From assembly GCA_034437075.1 (NCBI GenBank), contig DAOTVD010000355.1, positions 1-28,339 on the forward strand: DNA of 28,339 nt, given 5' to 3'. The position numbers and the translations under genes were made by a program. This DNA is from DAOTVD01 sp034437075 (GTDB lineage: Bacteria > Chloroflexota > Anaerolineae > Aggregatilineales > J027). Position 1 is the stretch's first letter; the number at the start of each line of letters is the position of its first letter. The notes beneath the pieces were generated by a model. That model did no database searches, was not told the origin of the DNA, and saw only the letters and a list, made by a program, of their open reading frames with translations. This document shows, in pieces, positions 7,196-14,139 of this stretch.

Positions 7196-8332
7196 CTATT
7201 GTTTTATCGCGTGCCGATATACGGCAATGGTCTCTTGGGCGGTGCGCGCCCAGCTAAATGACGCCGCCCGTACGATGCCCGCTTGGCGACAGCCTGCTTG
7301 CCAGGCTGTATCCGTCAAGGCATGTTCCAGGGCATCGCGCCAGGCGATTTCATCATCCGGCGCGATGTGTAGCCCAACAGCCCCGGCGGCTTCGGGCAGA
7401 GATGAACTGTTCGAAATCACGATAGGGCATCCGCACGCCATGGCCTCCACAATAGGAAAACCCCACCCTTCGTACACCGAAGGAAAAACCAATATATCCG
7501 CTGCATTATACCAAAATGGCAGTTCTTGTGTGGGGACATACCCCGCTAGATGGACATATTCGGACAGGTCGTGTTGTTCAATCGTTTGAAAGATCGGCGC
7601 ATAATCCCAACCTCGGCCTCCGATGAGCACTAGGTGCACATCTTGGCGTAGTGCAGTCGGTAATCCGGCGTAGGCGCGCAGCAACAGCGGCAAGTTCTTA
7701 CGCGGTTCTAGGGTGCCCACGTGTAAAATAAAACGGGCTGGCACATCGGGGCGTTCGCGAAAAGCGGCAATGTCGGCCTCCGGCAATGGCCGAAATTCTT
7801 CCCCCCGACCGTGCACAACAATGCTGATTTTTTCTTCAGGAATACCTAACAATTGCTGGACATCTCGCGCGGTACTGGCCGAGACCGCGATGATATGCGC
7901 GGCTTGCTCGCAACTACGCCGGGTAAACTGTTGCAGATACGTCCGGCGCGCGCGGCCAAGGGCCTGCGGAAAACGTAGAAAGCTCAGATCGTGTACGGTT
8001 ATCACGCCGGGCACAGGTAAGCGCAGCGGGTTAACGAACGCCGTGCCGTGTACCAGATTCGCCTCTAGATGATGAACTTGGCGCGGCATCATACCTTGTT
8101 CCCAGGCGATACGATAGAGCGGGCTGCGCGCCGCCCAGCGCGTGCGATGTGTTTTCAGCCCAGGCACTTGTGGCGGATGCCCATCGCCGACCAGGGCCGT
8201 AAAGCGCCAATCTGGCGCAGCCTCGGGTAAATGGGCCAACAGATGGTAAATATAGCCGTGAATACCCGCGCTACGGTACCCCGCCTGGCCAGAGAGCAAA
8301 TGCGCGTTAATGATGATATGCTGTGTATCCAT
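7196..8332 (-). CDS. Family 4 glycosyltransferase
   Basis: A 378-residue GT-B enzyme. The N-terminal half has a glycine-rich acceptor-side loop (AGYRSAGIHGYIYHLL) and HDLSFLRFP; the C-terminal half has the GT4 run FILHVGTLEPRKNLPLLL, LIGGRGWDY, VHLAGYVPTQELPFWYNAADILVFPSVYEGWGFPIVEAMACG-type segment, containing E-x7-E. This pattern is that of the mannosyl/rhamnosyl GT4 enzymes of polysaccharide synthesis. It is the first gene of a probable operon with the sugar-1-P transferase at 5742-7163, so it likely adds a sugar to the lipid-linked precursor made there. A TATAAT only eight bases before its ATG suggests a near-leaderless transcript. The donor and acceptor sugars cannot be told. Confidence 0.9.
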   Translation of the reverse strand: MDTQHIIINAHLLSGQAGYRSAGIHGYIYHLLAHLPEAAPDWRFTALVGDGHPPQVPGLKTHRTRWAARSPLYRIAWEQGMMPRQVHHLEANLVHGTAFVNPLRLPVPGVITVHDLSFLRFPQALGRARRTYLQQFTRRSCEQAAHIIAVSASTARDVQQLLGIPEEKISIVVHGRGEEFRPLPEADIAAFRERPDVPARFILHVGTLEPRKNLPLLLRAYAGLPTALRQDVHLVLIGGRGWDYAPIFQTIEQHDLSEYVHLAGYVPTQELPFWYNAADILVFPSVYEGWGFPIVEAMACGCPIVISNSSSLPEAAGAVGLHIAPDDEIAWRDALEHALTDTAWQAGCRQAGIVRAASFSWARTAQETIAVYRHAIKQ

Positions 8333-8340
8333 GGCGGCAG

Positions 8341-8346
8341 ATTATA
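8341..8346 (-). promoter_or_regulatory. -10 box very close to the start of the GT4 gene
   Basis: On the minus strand a perfect TATAAT ends eight bases before the ATG at 8332. A start site six or seven bases downstream would fall within one to three bases of the ATG, so the mRNA would be leaderless or nearly so. No good -35 is present, and no Shine-Dalgarno motif lies in the eight bases. Confidence 0.45.
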
Positions 8347-8370
8347 CCGAATGCTTAACTCGCCTGCCGT

Positions 8371-8379
8371 TGCTATAAT
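8371..8379 (+). promoter_or_regulatory. Extended -10 promoter of the Clp-N repeat gene
   Basis: TGCTATAAT is a perfect extended -10 motif (TGn + TATAAT at 8374-8379). The -35 is poor, which an extended -10 tolerates. The ATG at 8413 lies 33 bases downstream, preceded by AAGGA. It is divergent from the minus-strand -10 box at 8341-8346. Confidence 0.55.
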
Positions 8380-8412
8380 AAGGCCGGATAATGTGCGCGC
8401 TAAGGAACCGCC

Positions 8413-9285
8413 ATGACACTTCACGATAGACGATATAGCCAACATGCCCGGCGTTCGTTGGTCCGTGCGCGGTTGTTGGCGCAAGAATTTCAACATGCCG
8501 CTGTGGACACAGACCATGTTTTATTGGGCATCTGGCATACCGAAGGGAGTTTAGGCTATCGTGTGTTGGCAGAGGGCGACATTTCTCGCGCACGAGCAGA
8601 AGAAACCGTTCGGCGGTTACATCCCGAAGTCGTGTATGTCCCCGACCCGATGCCCTATTCCGATACGTTGCAATCGGTGCTACTGTATGCGGTAGATGAA
8701 TCTAATTGGCTAGGCCAGCATTATATCGGCACAGAACATATTTTGCTGGGTTTAGTGCGCGCTGGCACCGGGCAACTTTCGGCCCTATTGCTAGAACTCG
8801 GCATCAGCACCCATCAGATTCGGCAACGTGTGCGCCGTCTGCTGAGCGAGGGCGCTTATGAAAGCACCTACGAAGCCATTCGGCGTTCGGCGCGGCTCAG
8901 CGAGCTATCGCGGCGGGTGCTGAATGCCACCAATAGCCTAGCGCGCACCTATGAACACCCCACCGCTAGCCTAGAGCATTTGCTTTTGGTGCTCTGGCGG
9001 GAAAAACGCAGTATGGTCGCCCATGTGCTCGTGCAGGCTGGCTTACAGGCCCACCAGCTGCAAGCCGACTTAGAGCAACTTCACATTGATGCCGCGCTGG
9101 CCATGACGGCCTTTGATGAAATTTTAGCCCGCTCGGTTGATCTGGCAGAGTCCTTCGGCACGCATTATACCGGCACCGATCATCTGCTGTTGGCCTTGGT
9201 GGAAGATGACGAGGGCCGCGCGCTCTTGCGGCGCTACGGCGCAAATACAGGTTACCTGAGCGCTGTGCTGCGCGAACAATTTTAG
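8413..9285 (+). CDS. Stand-alone double Clp N-terminal domain protein (no ATPase)
   Basis: The 290 residues consist of four Clp_N repeats, that is two complete Clp N-domains, and nothing else. Repeat 1 is about 9-70 (ARRSLVRARLLAQEF, DTDHVLLGIW), repeat 2 about 84-145 (LYAVDESNWLGQHYIGTEHILLGLV), repeat 3 about 164-225 (RRVLNATNSLARTYEH, SLEHLLLVLW) and repeat 4 about 233-290 (ARSVDLAESFGTHYTGTDHLLLALV). There is no Walker motif, so it cannot unfold proteins alone. In ClpC/ClpA this domain binds adaptors and substrates, and related isolated N-domain proteins occur. It could be an adaptor, a decoy for ClpC partners, or an unrelated sensor. It diverges from the GT4 gene and meets the next gene tail to tail with five bases between. 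Confidence 0.85.
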   Translation: MTLHDRRYSQHARRSLVRARLLAQEFQHAAVDTDHVLLGIWHTEGSLGYRVLAEGDISRARAEETVRRLHPEVVYVPDPMPYSDTLQSVLLYAVDESNWLGQHYIGTEHILLGLVRAGTGQLSALLLELGISTHQIRQRVRRLLSEGAYESTYEAIRRSARLSELSRRVLNATNSLARTYEHPTASLEHLLLVLWREKRSMVAHVLVQAGLQAHQLQADLEQLHIDAALAMTAFDEILARSVDLAESFGTHYTGTDHLLLALVEDDEGRALLRRYGANTGYLSAVLREQF

Positions 9286-9290
9286 CCCGG

Positions 9291-9824
9291 TTACATCAAG
9301 ATACTCAAGATGACGGCGCCAATCCCAAGCAGCAACAATACGATTACAATCGTGCCTAGGCCCGCCAAAAGCAAGCGGTTTACTGTGCTCAGTTGCTCCT
9401 CGGATGTTGCGTCCACGGCGGCTGTTGTTGCGTCGTCCTCTGGCCAGACTTCCGCGCTAAGGGCGCCAAATTGCGCGCTGACCCGCTGACCAGTCAACTC
9501 AATATTTGCGCTTTGTTCGGTCGTTGGTTGGTGATTCGGGCTATCGGCAAAGCGAATACCATAACTCCCGGCGGGGAGTCCTACAAAGCAATGGGGCGCA
9601 TCCTGGGTGGTGGTAATGTGCGAGCGGATATTTATCCCGTCGCCCATGGTAATGTAGACCGGAATGCCGGGCAGCGGGCCCTCGCCCGTATCGCGTTGCC
9701 CATTCGCGTTGGTGTCCTCATAAGCCAATACACAGATTGATCCGTTGGCTTCTTGTGCCCAGGCTACCGTCCACATCCCTAGAAATAAAACCAACAAACT
9801 CATGCTTATCATGATGCGTGGCAT
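9291..9824 (-). CDS. Secreted SdrD-B/prealbumin-like domain protein with C-terminal anchor
   Basis: A 177-residue exported protein. Residues 1-23 form a signal peptide (hydrophobic core LLVLFLGMWTV, likely cut after AWA). Residues about 29-120 resemble an SdrD B-type or Cna-B beta-sandwich: the start ICVLAYEDTNANGQRDTGE contains the D-x-N-x-N-G-x-x-D-x-x-E calcium-type loop, followed by PLPGIPVYI and FVGLPAGSYGI. Two cysteines (31, 79) could pair. A Thr/Ser/Glu linker follows and residues 151-176 are a hydrophobic helix, probably a membrane anchor, leaving the domain outside. GGAG lies eight bases before the ATG. Its role is unknown; such domains are usually stalks or adhesion modules. Confidence 0.75.
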   Translation of the reverse strand: MPRIMISMSLLVLFLGMWTVAWAQEANGSICVLAYEDTNANGQRDTGEGPLPGIPVYITMGDGINIRSHITTTQDAPHCFVGLPAGSYGIRFADSPNHQPTTEQSANIELTGQRVSAQFGALSAEVWPEDDATTAAVDATSEEQLSTVNRLLLAGLGTIVIVLLLLGIGAVILSILM

Positions 9825-9855
9825 CGGCTAGACTCCGTAGTTGTCTCGCGCGGGC

Positions 9856-9884
9856 ATTATATCACGGGCGGGGCACTTTGTCCG
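9856..9884 (-). promoter_or_regulatory. Promoter of the SdrD-B-like gene
   Basis: On the minus strand CGGACA (9884-9879, 4 of 6 to TTGACA), a 17-base spacer, and TGATATAAT, an extended and perfect -10 (TATAAT 9861-9856). The ATG is at 9824, 32 bases downstream. Confidence 0.6.
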
Positions 9885-9920
9885 CAGTCAAGAGAAACTG
9901 GCCAAACCACAAGAAGGGAC

Positions 9921-11030
9921 ATGCCCGTGCGCGTATTAATGCTCAGTAAAGCGTGTTTAGTGGGGATTTACCAGCGTAAACTAGAGGCTATCGCTGCTCA
10001 ACCGAGCGTGGATGCCTTGCGTGTGCTGGTGCCACCCAGTTGGCAAGACGAACGCGGCGTGACCCACCTCGAACGCGCGCATACGGACGGCTACGACCTA
10101 GAGGTGACGCCTATCCGGCTGAATGGCAATTTCCATTTACATTTTTACCCGCGTTTTGCTGCCGATTTACAAGATTTCCAGCCCGATATTGTCCACCTGG
10201 ATGAAGAACCGTATAACCTGGCGACTTGGCTCGCCCTGCGCGCAGCGCGCCACATGGGCGCCAAGTCCTTATTTTTCTCCTGGCAGAATATCCTGCGACG
10301 GTATCCTCCGCCGTTTGCATGGGGAGAACGCTGGGTCTTGCGCCAAGTGGATTATGCCCTGATGGGGACGGAAAGCGCCGCCGCAGTCTGGCGTGCGAAG
10401 GGCTATGCCGGGCCGTTGAGCGTAGTACCCCAATTTGGAGTGGATGTCGCGCGCTTTACCCCCCCCGAGACGCGCCCGGCTGATCGTCTGCGGATTGGCT
10501 ATGTGGGGCGTCTGGTGCACGAAAAAGGTGTAGACCTCTTGCAAGCGGCTCTGGCAGATTGGGACGCGCCCTGGGAACTACACATCGTTGGCGGTGGGCC
10601 CACAGAAAAAGACCTGCGTGCACAAGCCTCACGTTTGGGGATTGCGCCGCGTGTAACCTTCCATGGCCAAGTGGCGTCTTTGGATATGCCCGATCATTTT
10701 CGCAACTTGGATGTTTTGGTGATCCCCTCGCGCACGATGCCAAATTGGAAAGAACAATTTGGCCGGGTCATCATAGAAGCGATGGCTAGCGAAGTCCTGG
10801 TCGTGGGTTCAAATAGCGGCGCGATTCCAGATGTTATCGGCGATGCGGGGCTTGTTTTTCCTGAAAACGATGTGGCGGCGCTGGGTGAGCGGTTGCGCTG
10901 GGCTGGGGAGCATCCCCACGAGCGCGCAGCCATAGCACAACAAGGGCGCTTACGCGCGTTGGGGATGTTTACGCAAGAGCAAATCGCCCAACAGACGGTA
11001 GACGCCTATCGGGCGATGATGGCTCAATAG
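9921..11030 (+). CDS. Family 4 glycosyltransferase
   Basis: A 369-residue GT-B glycosyltransferase. The N-terminal domain begins RVLMLSKACLVGIYQRKLEAI and contains FQPDIVHLDEEPYNLATWLA; the C-terminal nucleotide-sugar domain has IGYVGRLVHEKGVDLLQAAL, LHIVGGGPTEKDL, VTFHGQVASLDMPDHFRNLDVLVIPS and the E-x7-E motif in EQFGRVIIEAMA. GAAGGGA lies just before the ATG at 9921. The gene is alone on its strand, divergent from the SdrD-B-like gene, and its 3' end overlaps the convergent L,D-transpeptidase gene by seven bases. The substrate is unknown; surface polysaccharide or glycolipid synthesis is likely given the other glycosyltransferases nearby. Confidence 0.9.
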   Translation: MPVRVLMLSKACLVGIYQRKLEAIAAQPSVDALRVLVPPSWQDERGVTHLERAHTDGYDLEVTPIRLNGNFHLHFYPRFAADLQDFQPDIVHLDEEPYNLATWLALRAARHMGAKSLFFSWQNILRRYPPPFAWGERWVLRQVDYALMGTESAAAVWRAKGYAGPLSVVPQFGVDVARFTPPETRPADRLRIGYVGRLVHEKGVDLLQAALADWDAPWELHIVGGGPTEKDLRAQASRLGIAPRVTFHGQVASLDMPDHFRNLDVLVIPSRTMPNWKEQFGRVIIEAMASEVLVVGSNSGAIPDVIGDAGLVFPENDVAALGERLRWAGEHPHERAAIAQQGRLRALGMFTQEQIAQQTVDAYRAMMAQ

Positions 11031-12013
11031 GACTGGCTGTAGTAAACGTATACGCCAGCATCGGACGGTAGCCATTCATAGAGCCACCGCGCGTCACTAA
11101 TCGTCACGTTGACGCAGCCTCGGCTCTGGCGATACCCAAAACCGTTATGCCAGTAGGTGCCATGCAGGCTAATGTCGCCATCAAAGTACATCGCATACGG
11201 CACATTTTCCAGGCGATAATCACCAAAGCCGCCGCGCTCGCCGTCCATAACCTGCATACGGTTGCTGGCCCAGATGTTGAATACGCCTGTGTTGGTGTCG
11301 TTTCCGGGGCGCCCAGACGCTACGAGCGTGGCGAATACCATGCGGTCGCCTTCGTAAGCCACCAGATTTTGCTCGTAAAGATCAATAGCTACCCAGCGCC
11401 CGCTCAGGCCGGGGTTGGCTACGCGCTGCACCTTGCTGACCATGGTTTGGCGCACCCAACGACCATCGCCGATGTTATACCAGCGCCAACCATCCACCAC
11501 GGCTGTTTCGAAGAAATTCGTCATCTGGTATTTTTGAACGCGATACGAATCTTCCAGAACTTCTGGCCCGCCGGGGGATGCGCTAGCATGGTGCGAGACC
11601 AAAACCCAACCCCAGGGGACGTTAGGTTCGCTCTCGATAACCGCGCCGGTAAAGTATGACGCATAAACTTCTGTCAAAAAGCGGGTTTGCACCCATTCAC
11701 CAGGGTTAATCTCTGTCCAATCGCCTGCTTCGCCGCGCGGGGTCACGAAATCATAACCACCCTCGTAGCGCCGCAATACGCGCGAGCGCTCGCTGGGGGC
11801 CGCATGGACGGGTACATCCGAGCCCGTGACGCGCATATAGCGATAGCCGCCAACGATGCCGAAATCAACACCAGTGGGCACGACGCCAGGCACAACGCTG
11901 CCTTCTTGTTGGGGCATAGCGGGGTTTGCTGGGGGTGTCGTATCGCCCGCCGTGACGACATGCGCGCTTACGAACATGCCGATGATGATCATAATCAGGA
12001 TAATGCGTTTCAT
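11024..12013 (-). CDS. Secreted L,D-transpeptidase (YkuD) with SH3-like N-terminal region
   Basis: Acts outside the membrane; the family forms 3-3 peptidoglycan cross-links or attaches proteins to the wall. The 329-residue product has a signal peptide (MKRIILIMIIIGMFVSAHVVTA), a Pro/Gln-rich linker, an SH3-like region with repeated Trp (YMRVTGSDVPVHAAPSERS, TEINPGEWVQTRFL, DGRWVRQTM) and a C-terminal YkuD domain (WVAIDLYEQNLVAYEGDRMV) with the catalytic His and Cys in SLHGTYWHNGFGYRQSRGCV. An upstream in-frame ATG at 12061 would spoil the signal peptide, so 12013 is chosen; AAGGA lies about 13 bases before it. The last seven bases overlap the convergent glycosyltransferase gene. Cell-wall type cannot be decided here, but the gene implies a peptidoglycan-like substrate. 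Confidence 0.9.
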   Translation of the reverse strand: MKRIILIMIIIGMFVSAHVVTAGDTTPPANPAMPQQEGSVVPGVVPTGVDFGIVGGYRYMRVTGSDVPVHAAPSERSRVLRRYEGGYDFVTPRGEAGDWTEINPGEWVQTRFLTEVYASYFTGAVIESEPNVPWGWVLVSHHASASPGGPEVLEDSYRVQKYQMTNFFETAVVDGWRWYNIGDGRWVRQTMVSKVQRVANPGLSGRWVAIDLYEQNLVAYEGDRMVFATLVASGRPGNDTNTGVFNIWASNRMQVMDGERGGFGDYRLENVPYAMYFDGDISLHGTYWHNGFGYRQSRGCVNVTISDARWLYEWLPSDAGVYVYYSQSY

Positions 12014-12091
12014 GATGCCTATGCTGTTCCTTACTCTATTTCTCTCGACCAGTTCAACCATCTCTGACGCTATTGTAACGCGAAATCTTAG

Positions 12092-12928
12092 TTACGTGTC
12101 AAGCGCTTCTATGACCAATACCACCGCGCTGACATTGTCTTCGCCGCCACGCTCATTTGCGAGATCGACCAAGGACTGGGCAATCATATGCGGCTTAGAG
12201 AACGCCAGTGCGATCTCCGCGATTTCGTGATCTTCCAAATGACGGGGCAGTCCATCCGAGCATAACACCAGGCGATCACCTGGGGCGAGATCGTGCGCGA
12301 AGGTATCCACTTCGAAGTCGCTATCGGCTTTTTGGCCCAGCGCACGGTAGAGCACATTGCGCATGGGGTGTACTTCGGCTTGTTCGCGCGTGAGATGCCC
12401 AGATGAGATGAGCGCTTCCACAAAGCTATGGTCGTGGGTCACGCGGCTGATGTGCTGAGACTGTTGTTGAATCCAATACGCGCGGCTATCACCGATATGC
12501 GCAAAGAGGGCGCGCGTCCCTTGCACCAGCACGAGCGTAGCCGTCGTGCCCATACCTTCTAATTCGTGTTCTTGTTCGGCGCGCAGCAAGACATTCTCAT
12601 TGGCTTTCATAAGCGCTGTGCGCAATTGCTTGAAAATCTCGGTTTCGGTTGTCGTTTGCCAGGTGGCGGGCTCTGGCAAGCGGTCGAGAAAATCTTTCTG
12701 GACGGTTTCGACAGCTAGTCGGCTGGCTTCTTCGCCACCGGCTGCCCCCCCCATGCCATCGGCCACTAAGCCTAGAATGGCCGTTTCAAAGCTCCAAAGT
12801 TGCACGCTGTCTTCATTATTACCGCGTACCATGCCCGTGCTAGAGACCGCGCTACCCCGGATAATAATCTTGTTGTGTGGGTCACGAATGACGAGGGTAT
12901 CTGTCTCCTGACCTTTGTGATACTTCAT
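12092..12928 (-). CDS. PP2C-type Ser/Thr protein phosphatase
   Basis: A cytoplasmic metal-dependent phosphatase of the PPM/PP2C family (Stp/PrpC type), usually opposing Hanks-type Ser/Thr kinases. The 278 residues contain the motifs in order: STGMVRGNNEDS (metal Asp40), LVADGMGGAAGGEEAS (Asp57, Gly58), MGTTATLVLV (127-135), AHIGDSRAYWI (143-152), LCSDGLPRHL (Asp225) and GGEDNVSAVVL (Asp264). All the metal-binding acids are present, so it should be active. No membrane segment is seen. GAGGAG precedes the ATG by nine bases. No kinase gene lies within the window, and its partner is unknown. The L,D-transpeptidase gene follows in the same direction after 78 bases, perhaps in one transcript. Confidence 0.93.
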   Translation of the reverse strand: MKYHKGQETDTLVIRDPHNKIIIRGSAVSSTGMVRGNNEDSVQLWSFETAILGLVADGMGGAAGGEEASRLAVETVQKDFLDRLPEPATWQTTTETEIFKQLRTALMKANENVLLRAEQEHELEGMGTTATLVLVQGTRALFAHIGDSRAYWIQQQSQHISRVTHDHSFVEALISSGHLTREQAEVHPMRNVLYRALGQKADSDFEVDTFAHDLAPGDRLVLCSDGLPRHLEDHEIAEIALAFSKPHMIAQSLVDLANERGGEDNVSAVVLVIEALDT

Positions 12929-12975
12929 GGCGCGTTACTCCTCACATGCAGTTGCTGGTTTGCCGAAACTCGCTC

Positions 12976-13004
12976 TTGTCAAATATTCGCTCATCGCCTA
13001 CAAT
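12976..13004 (+). promoter_or_regulatory. Promoter of tRNA-Gly
   Basis: TTGTCA (12976-12981, 5 of 6 to the consensus), a 17-base spacer and TACAAT (12999-13004, 5 of 6). The tRNA starts 19 bases after the -10 box, leaving a short 5' leader for RNase P. It lies in the gap upstream of the divergent PP2C gene. Confidence 0.8.
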
Positions 13005-13022
13005 GCTTGCCATACTTGCTAC

Positions 13023-13094
<72 letters not shown>

Positions 13095-13102
13095 TACCTC
13101 AT

Positions 13103-13122
13103 CGGCCTTGGGCCGTTTTTTT
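13103..13122 (+). terminator. Rho-independent terminator of tRNA-Gly
   Basis: Hairpin CGGCC-TTG-GGCCG (13103-13115) followed by seven T (13116-13122), nine bases after the tRNA. The T run includes the first bases of the complement of the stop codon (13121-13123) of the convergent gene, so the site is used very economically. Confidence 0.85.
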
Positions 13123-13567
13123 ATCCATATTCTAAATCTTCTAAACGTGCTTGTGCATCCTCTTCTGGCACTTCAAATTGCGCGCTCAGTTCTGTTTTAT
13201 CCACGGTCGTTAGCTCCATCTGTGCCAACAAACTTTCGGGGATGATGAGCGCCCGCGCGAAAATGTTGACCCGGTGCGTATCATTCAAGATTGCGTCTAG
13301 TTTGCGGCTACGGCCCCATTCACTGCGCGCGATATTCCGCGCCAACAGGCGTACCGCAGACATCCGTGGGGCGTACCGATCGTAGAGGCTTAGAAATGTC
13401 GCAGACATTTCAGAAAGATCAATTTCGGGCCACATCCCATCCCGGGGCCGTTGAAGCATAAGTTCTACAGGCACAGGCGGGCGGTCTATGTCGAATGCGG
13501 TGAGGATTTCCTCAATGGCCGGATTCACCAGTTGCAAAGTTTCTCGGGTCTGGTTTGTCTGTGTCAT
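13121..13567 (-). CDS. ImmA/IrrE (DUF955)-like protein lacking the HExxH metal site
   Basis: A 148-residue protein. Its ends resemble ImmA/IrrE metallopeptidase-like proteins: the N-terminus IEEILTAFDIDRPPVPVELML (18-38) looks like the 'pPVdv' opening, and the C-terminus VNIFARALIIPESLLAQM ... ELSAQFEVPEEDAQARLEDL matches the 'AnrFAaeLLMP ... la..F.VS..a...RL' closing part. Where HExxH should lie (about 68-84) the sequence is PRMSAVRLLARNIARSEWG, with no His or zinc ligands. It is therefore probably not a protease, but a non-catalytic relative such as a sensor or scaffold. The assignment is from pattern recall and moderate. Its first four bases overlap the end of rsmD, so it is co-translated with rsmD. 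Confidence 0.55.
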   Translation of the reverse strand: MTQTNQTRETLQLVNPAIEEILTAFDIDRPPVPVELMLQRPRDGMWPEIDLSEMSATFLSLYDRYAPRMSAVRLLARNIARSEWGRSRKLDAILNDTHRVNIFARALIIPESLLAQMELTTVDKTELSAQFEVPEEDAQARLEDLEYG

Positions 13568-14139
13568 TCGTGTTCTACCGTATAATCAATATATTCAAAG
13601 AACCACAACAAGGTGTTGCCGTAGGTCCTCTCATCAAAAGCGGTCAGGTGTTGTATTGGCACGCTTTCCTGTTCATTCGGGTCAATCTGAACAACAACCA
13701 TACCGTCGGGTTCCAACCAGGTGGCCGGATGCGCATCAATAGTTAGGATAGCACGTTTCCACAAACCTTCATATTGTGGGGGTGCAATATAGATTAAGGA
13801 GTAGGGGGCTTGTGGCGGATGCCGCAGGTGTTGAAAGGCGTCTGCGCGTTGCACGGTGGCGCGGTCGGCCAGGTTGGTGGTGCGCAGATTCTCATGAATA
13901 ACCGCAATGGCCCCGCCGTTGGCATCGACAAACGTACACCAGGCCGCGCCCCGGCTGAGCGCTTCGATACCCACAGCACCCGTTCCGGCAAATAAATCTA
14001 GAATCCGGGCTTGGTAGATGCTCACTCCCAGGATGTTAAACAACGCTTCTTTGGCACGATCCATAATGGGGCGAGTACCGCTTACACCGCCCTTTAAGCG
14101 CCGCCCTTTGGCACTCCCGCTGATAACGCGATGGCTCAT
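13564..14139 (-). CDS. rsmD: 16S rRNA (guanine-N2-)-methyltransferase RsmD
   Basis: Methylates G966 (E. coli numbering) of 16S rRNA with S-adenosylmethionine. The 191-residue protein has the family N-terminus (RVISGSAKGRRLKG), TRPIMDRAKEALFNIL, the SAM-binding motif I (ILDLFAGTGAVGIEALSRGA, 46-65) and the acidic FVDAN after beta-2. The catalytic motif IV, normally DPPF/Y, reads IAPPQY (118-123), so the Asp is replaced by Ala119. Whether this is a lineage-wide form or a loss of activity cannot be told here. It overlaps the upstream URO-D-like gene by four bases and the downstream ImmA-like gene by four bases: a tight operon of three. Confidence 0.85.
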   Translation of the reverse strand: MSHRVISGSAKGRRLKGGVSGTRPIMDRAKEALFNILGVSIYQARILDLFAGTGAVGIEALSRGAAWCTFVDANGGAIAVIHENLRTTNLADRATVQRADAFQHLRHPPQAPYSLIYIAPPQYEGLWKRAILTIDAHPATWLEPDGMVVVQIDPNEQESVPIQHLTAFDERTYGNTLLWFFEYIDYTVEHE

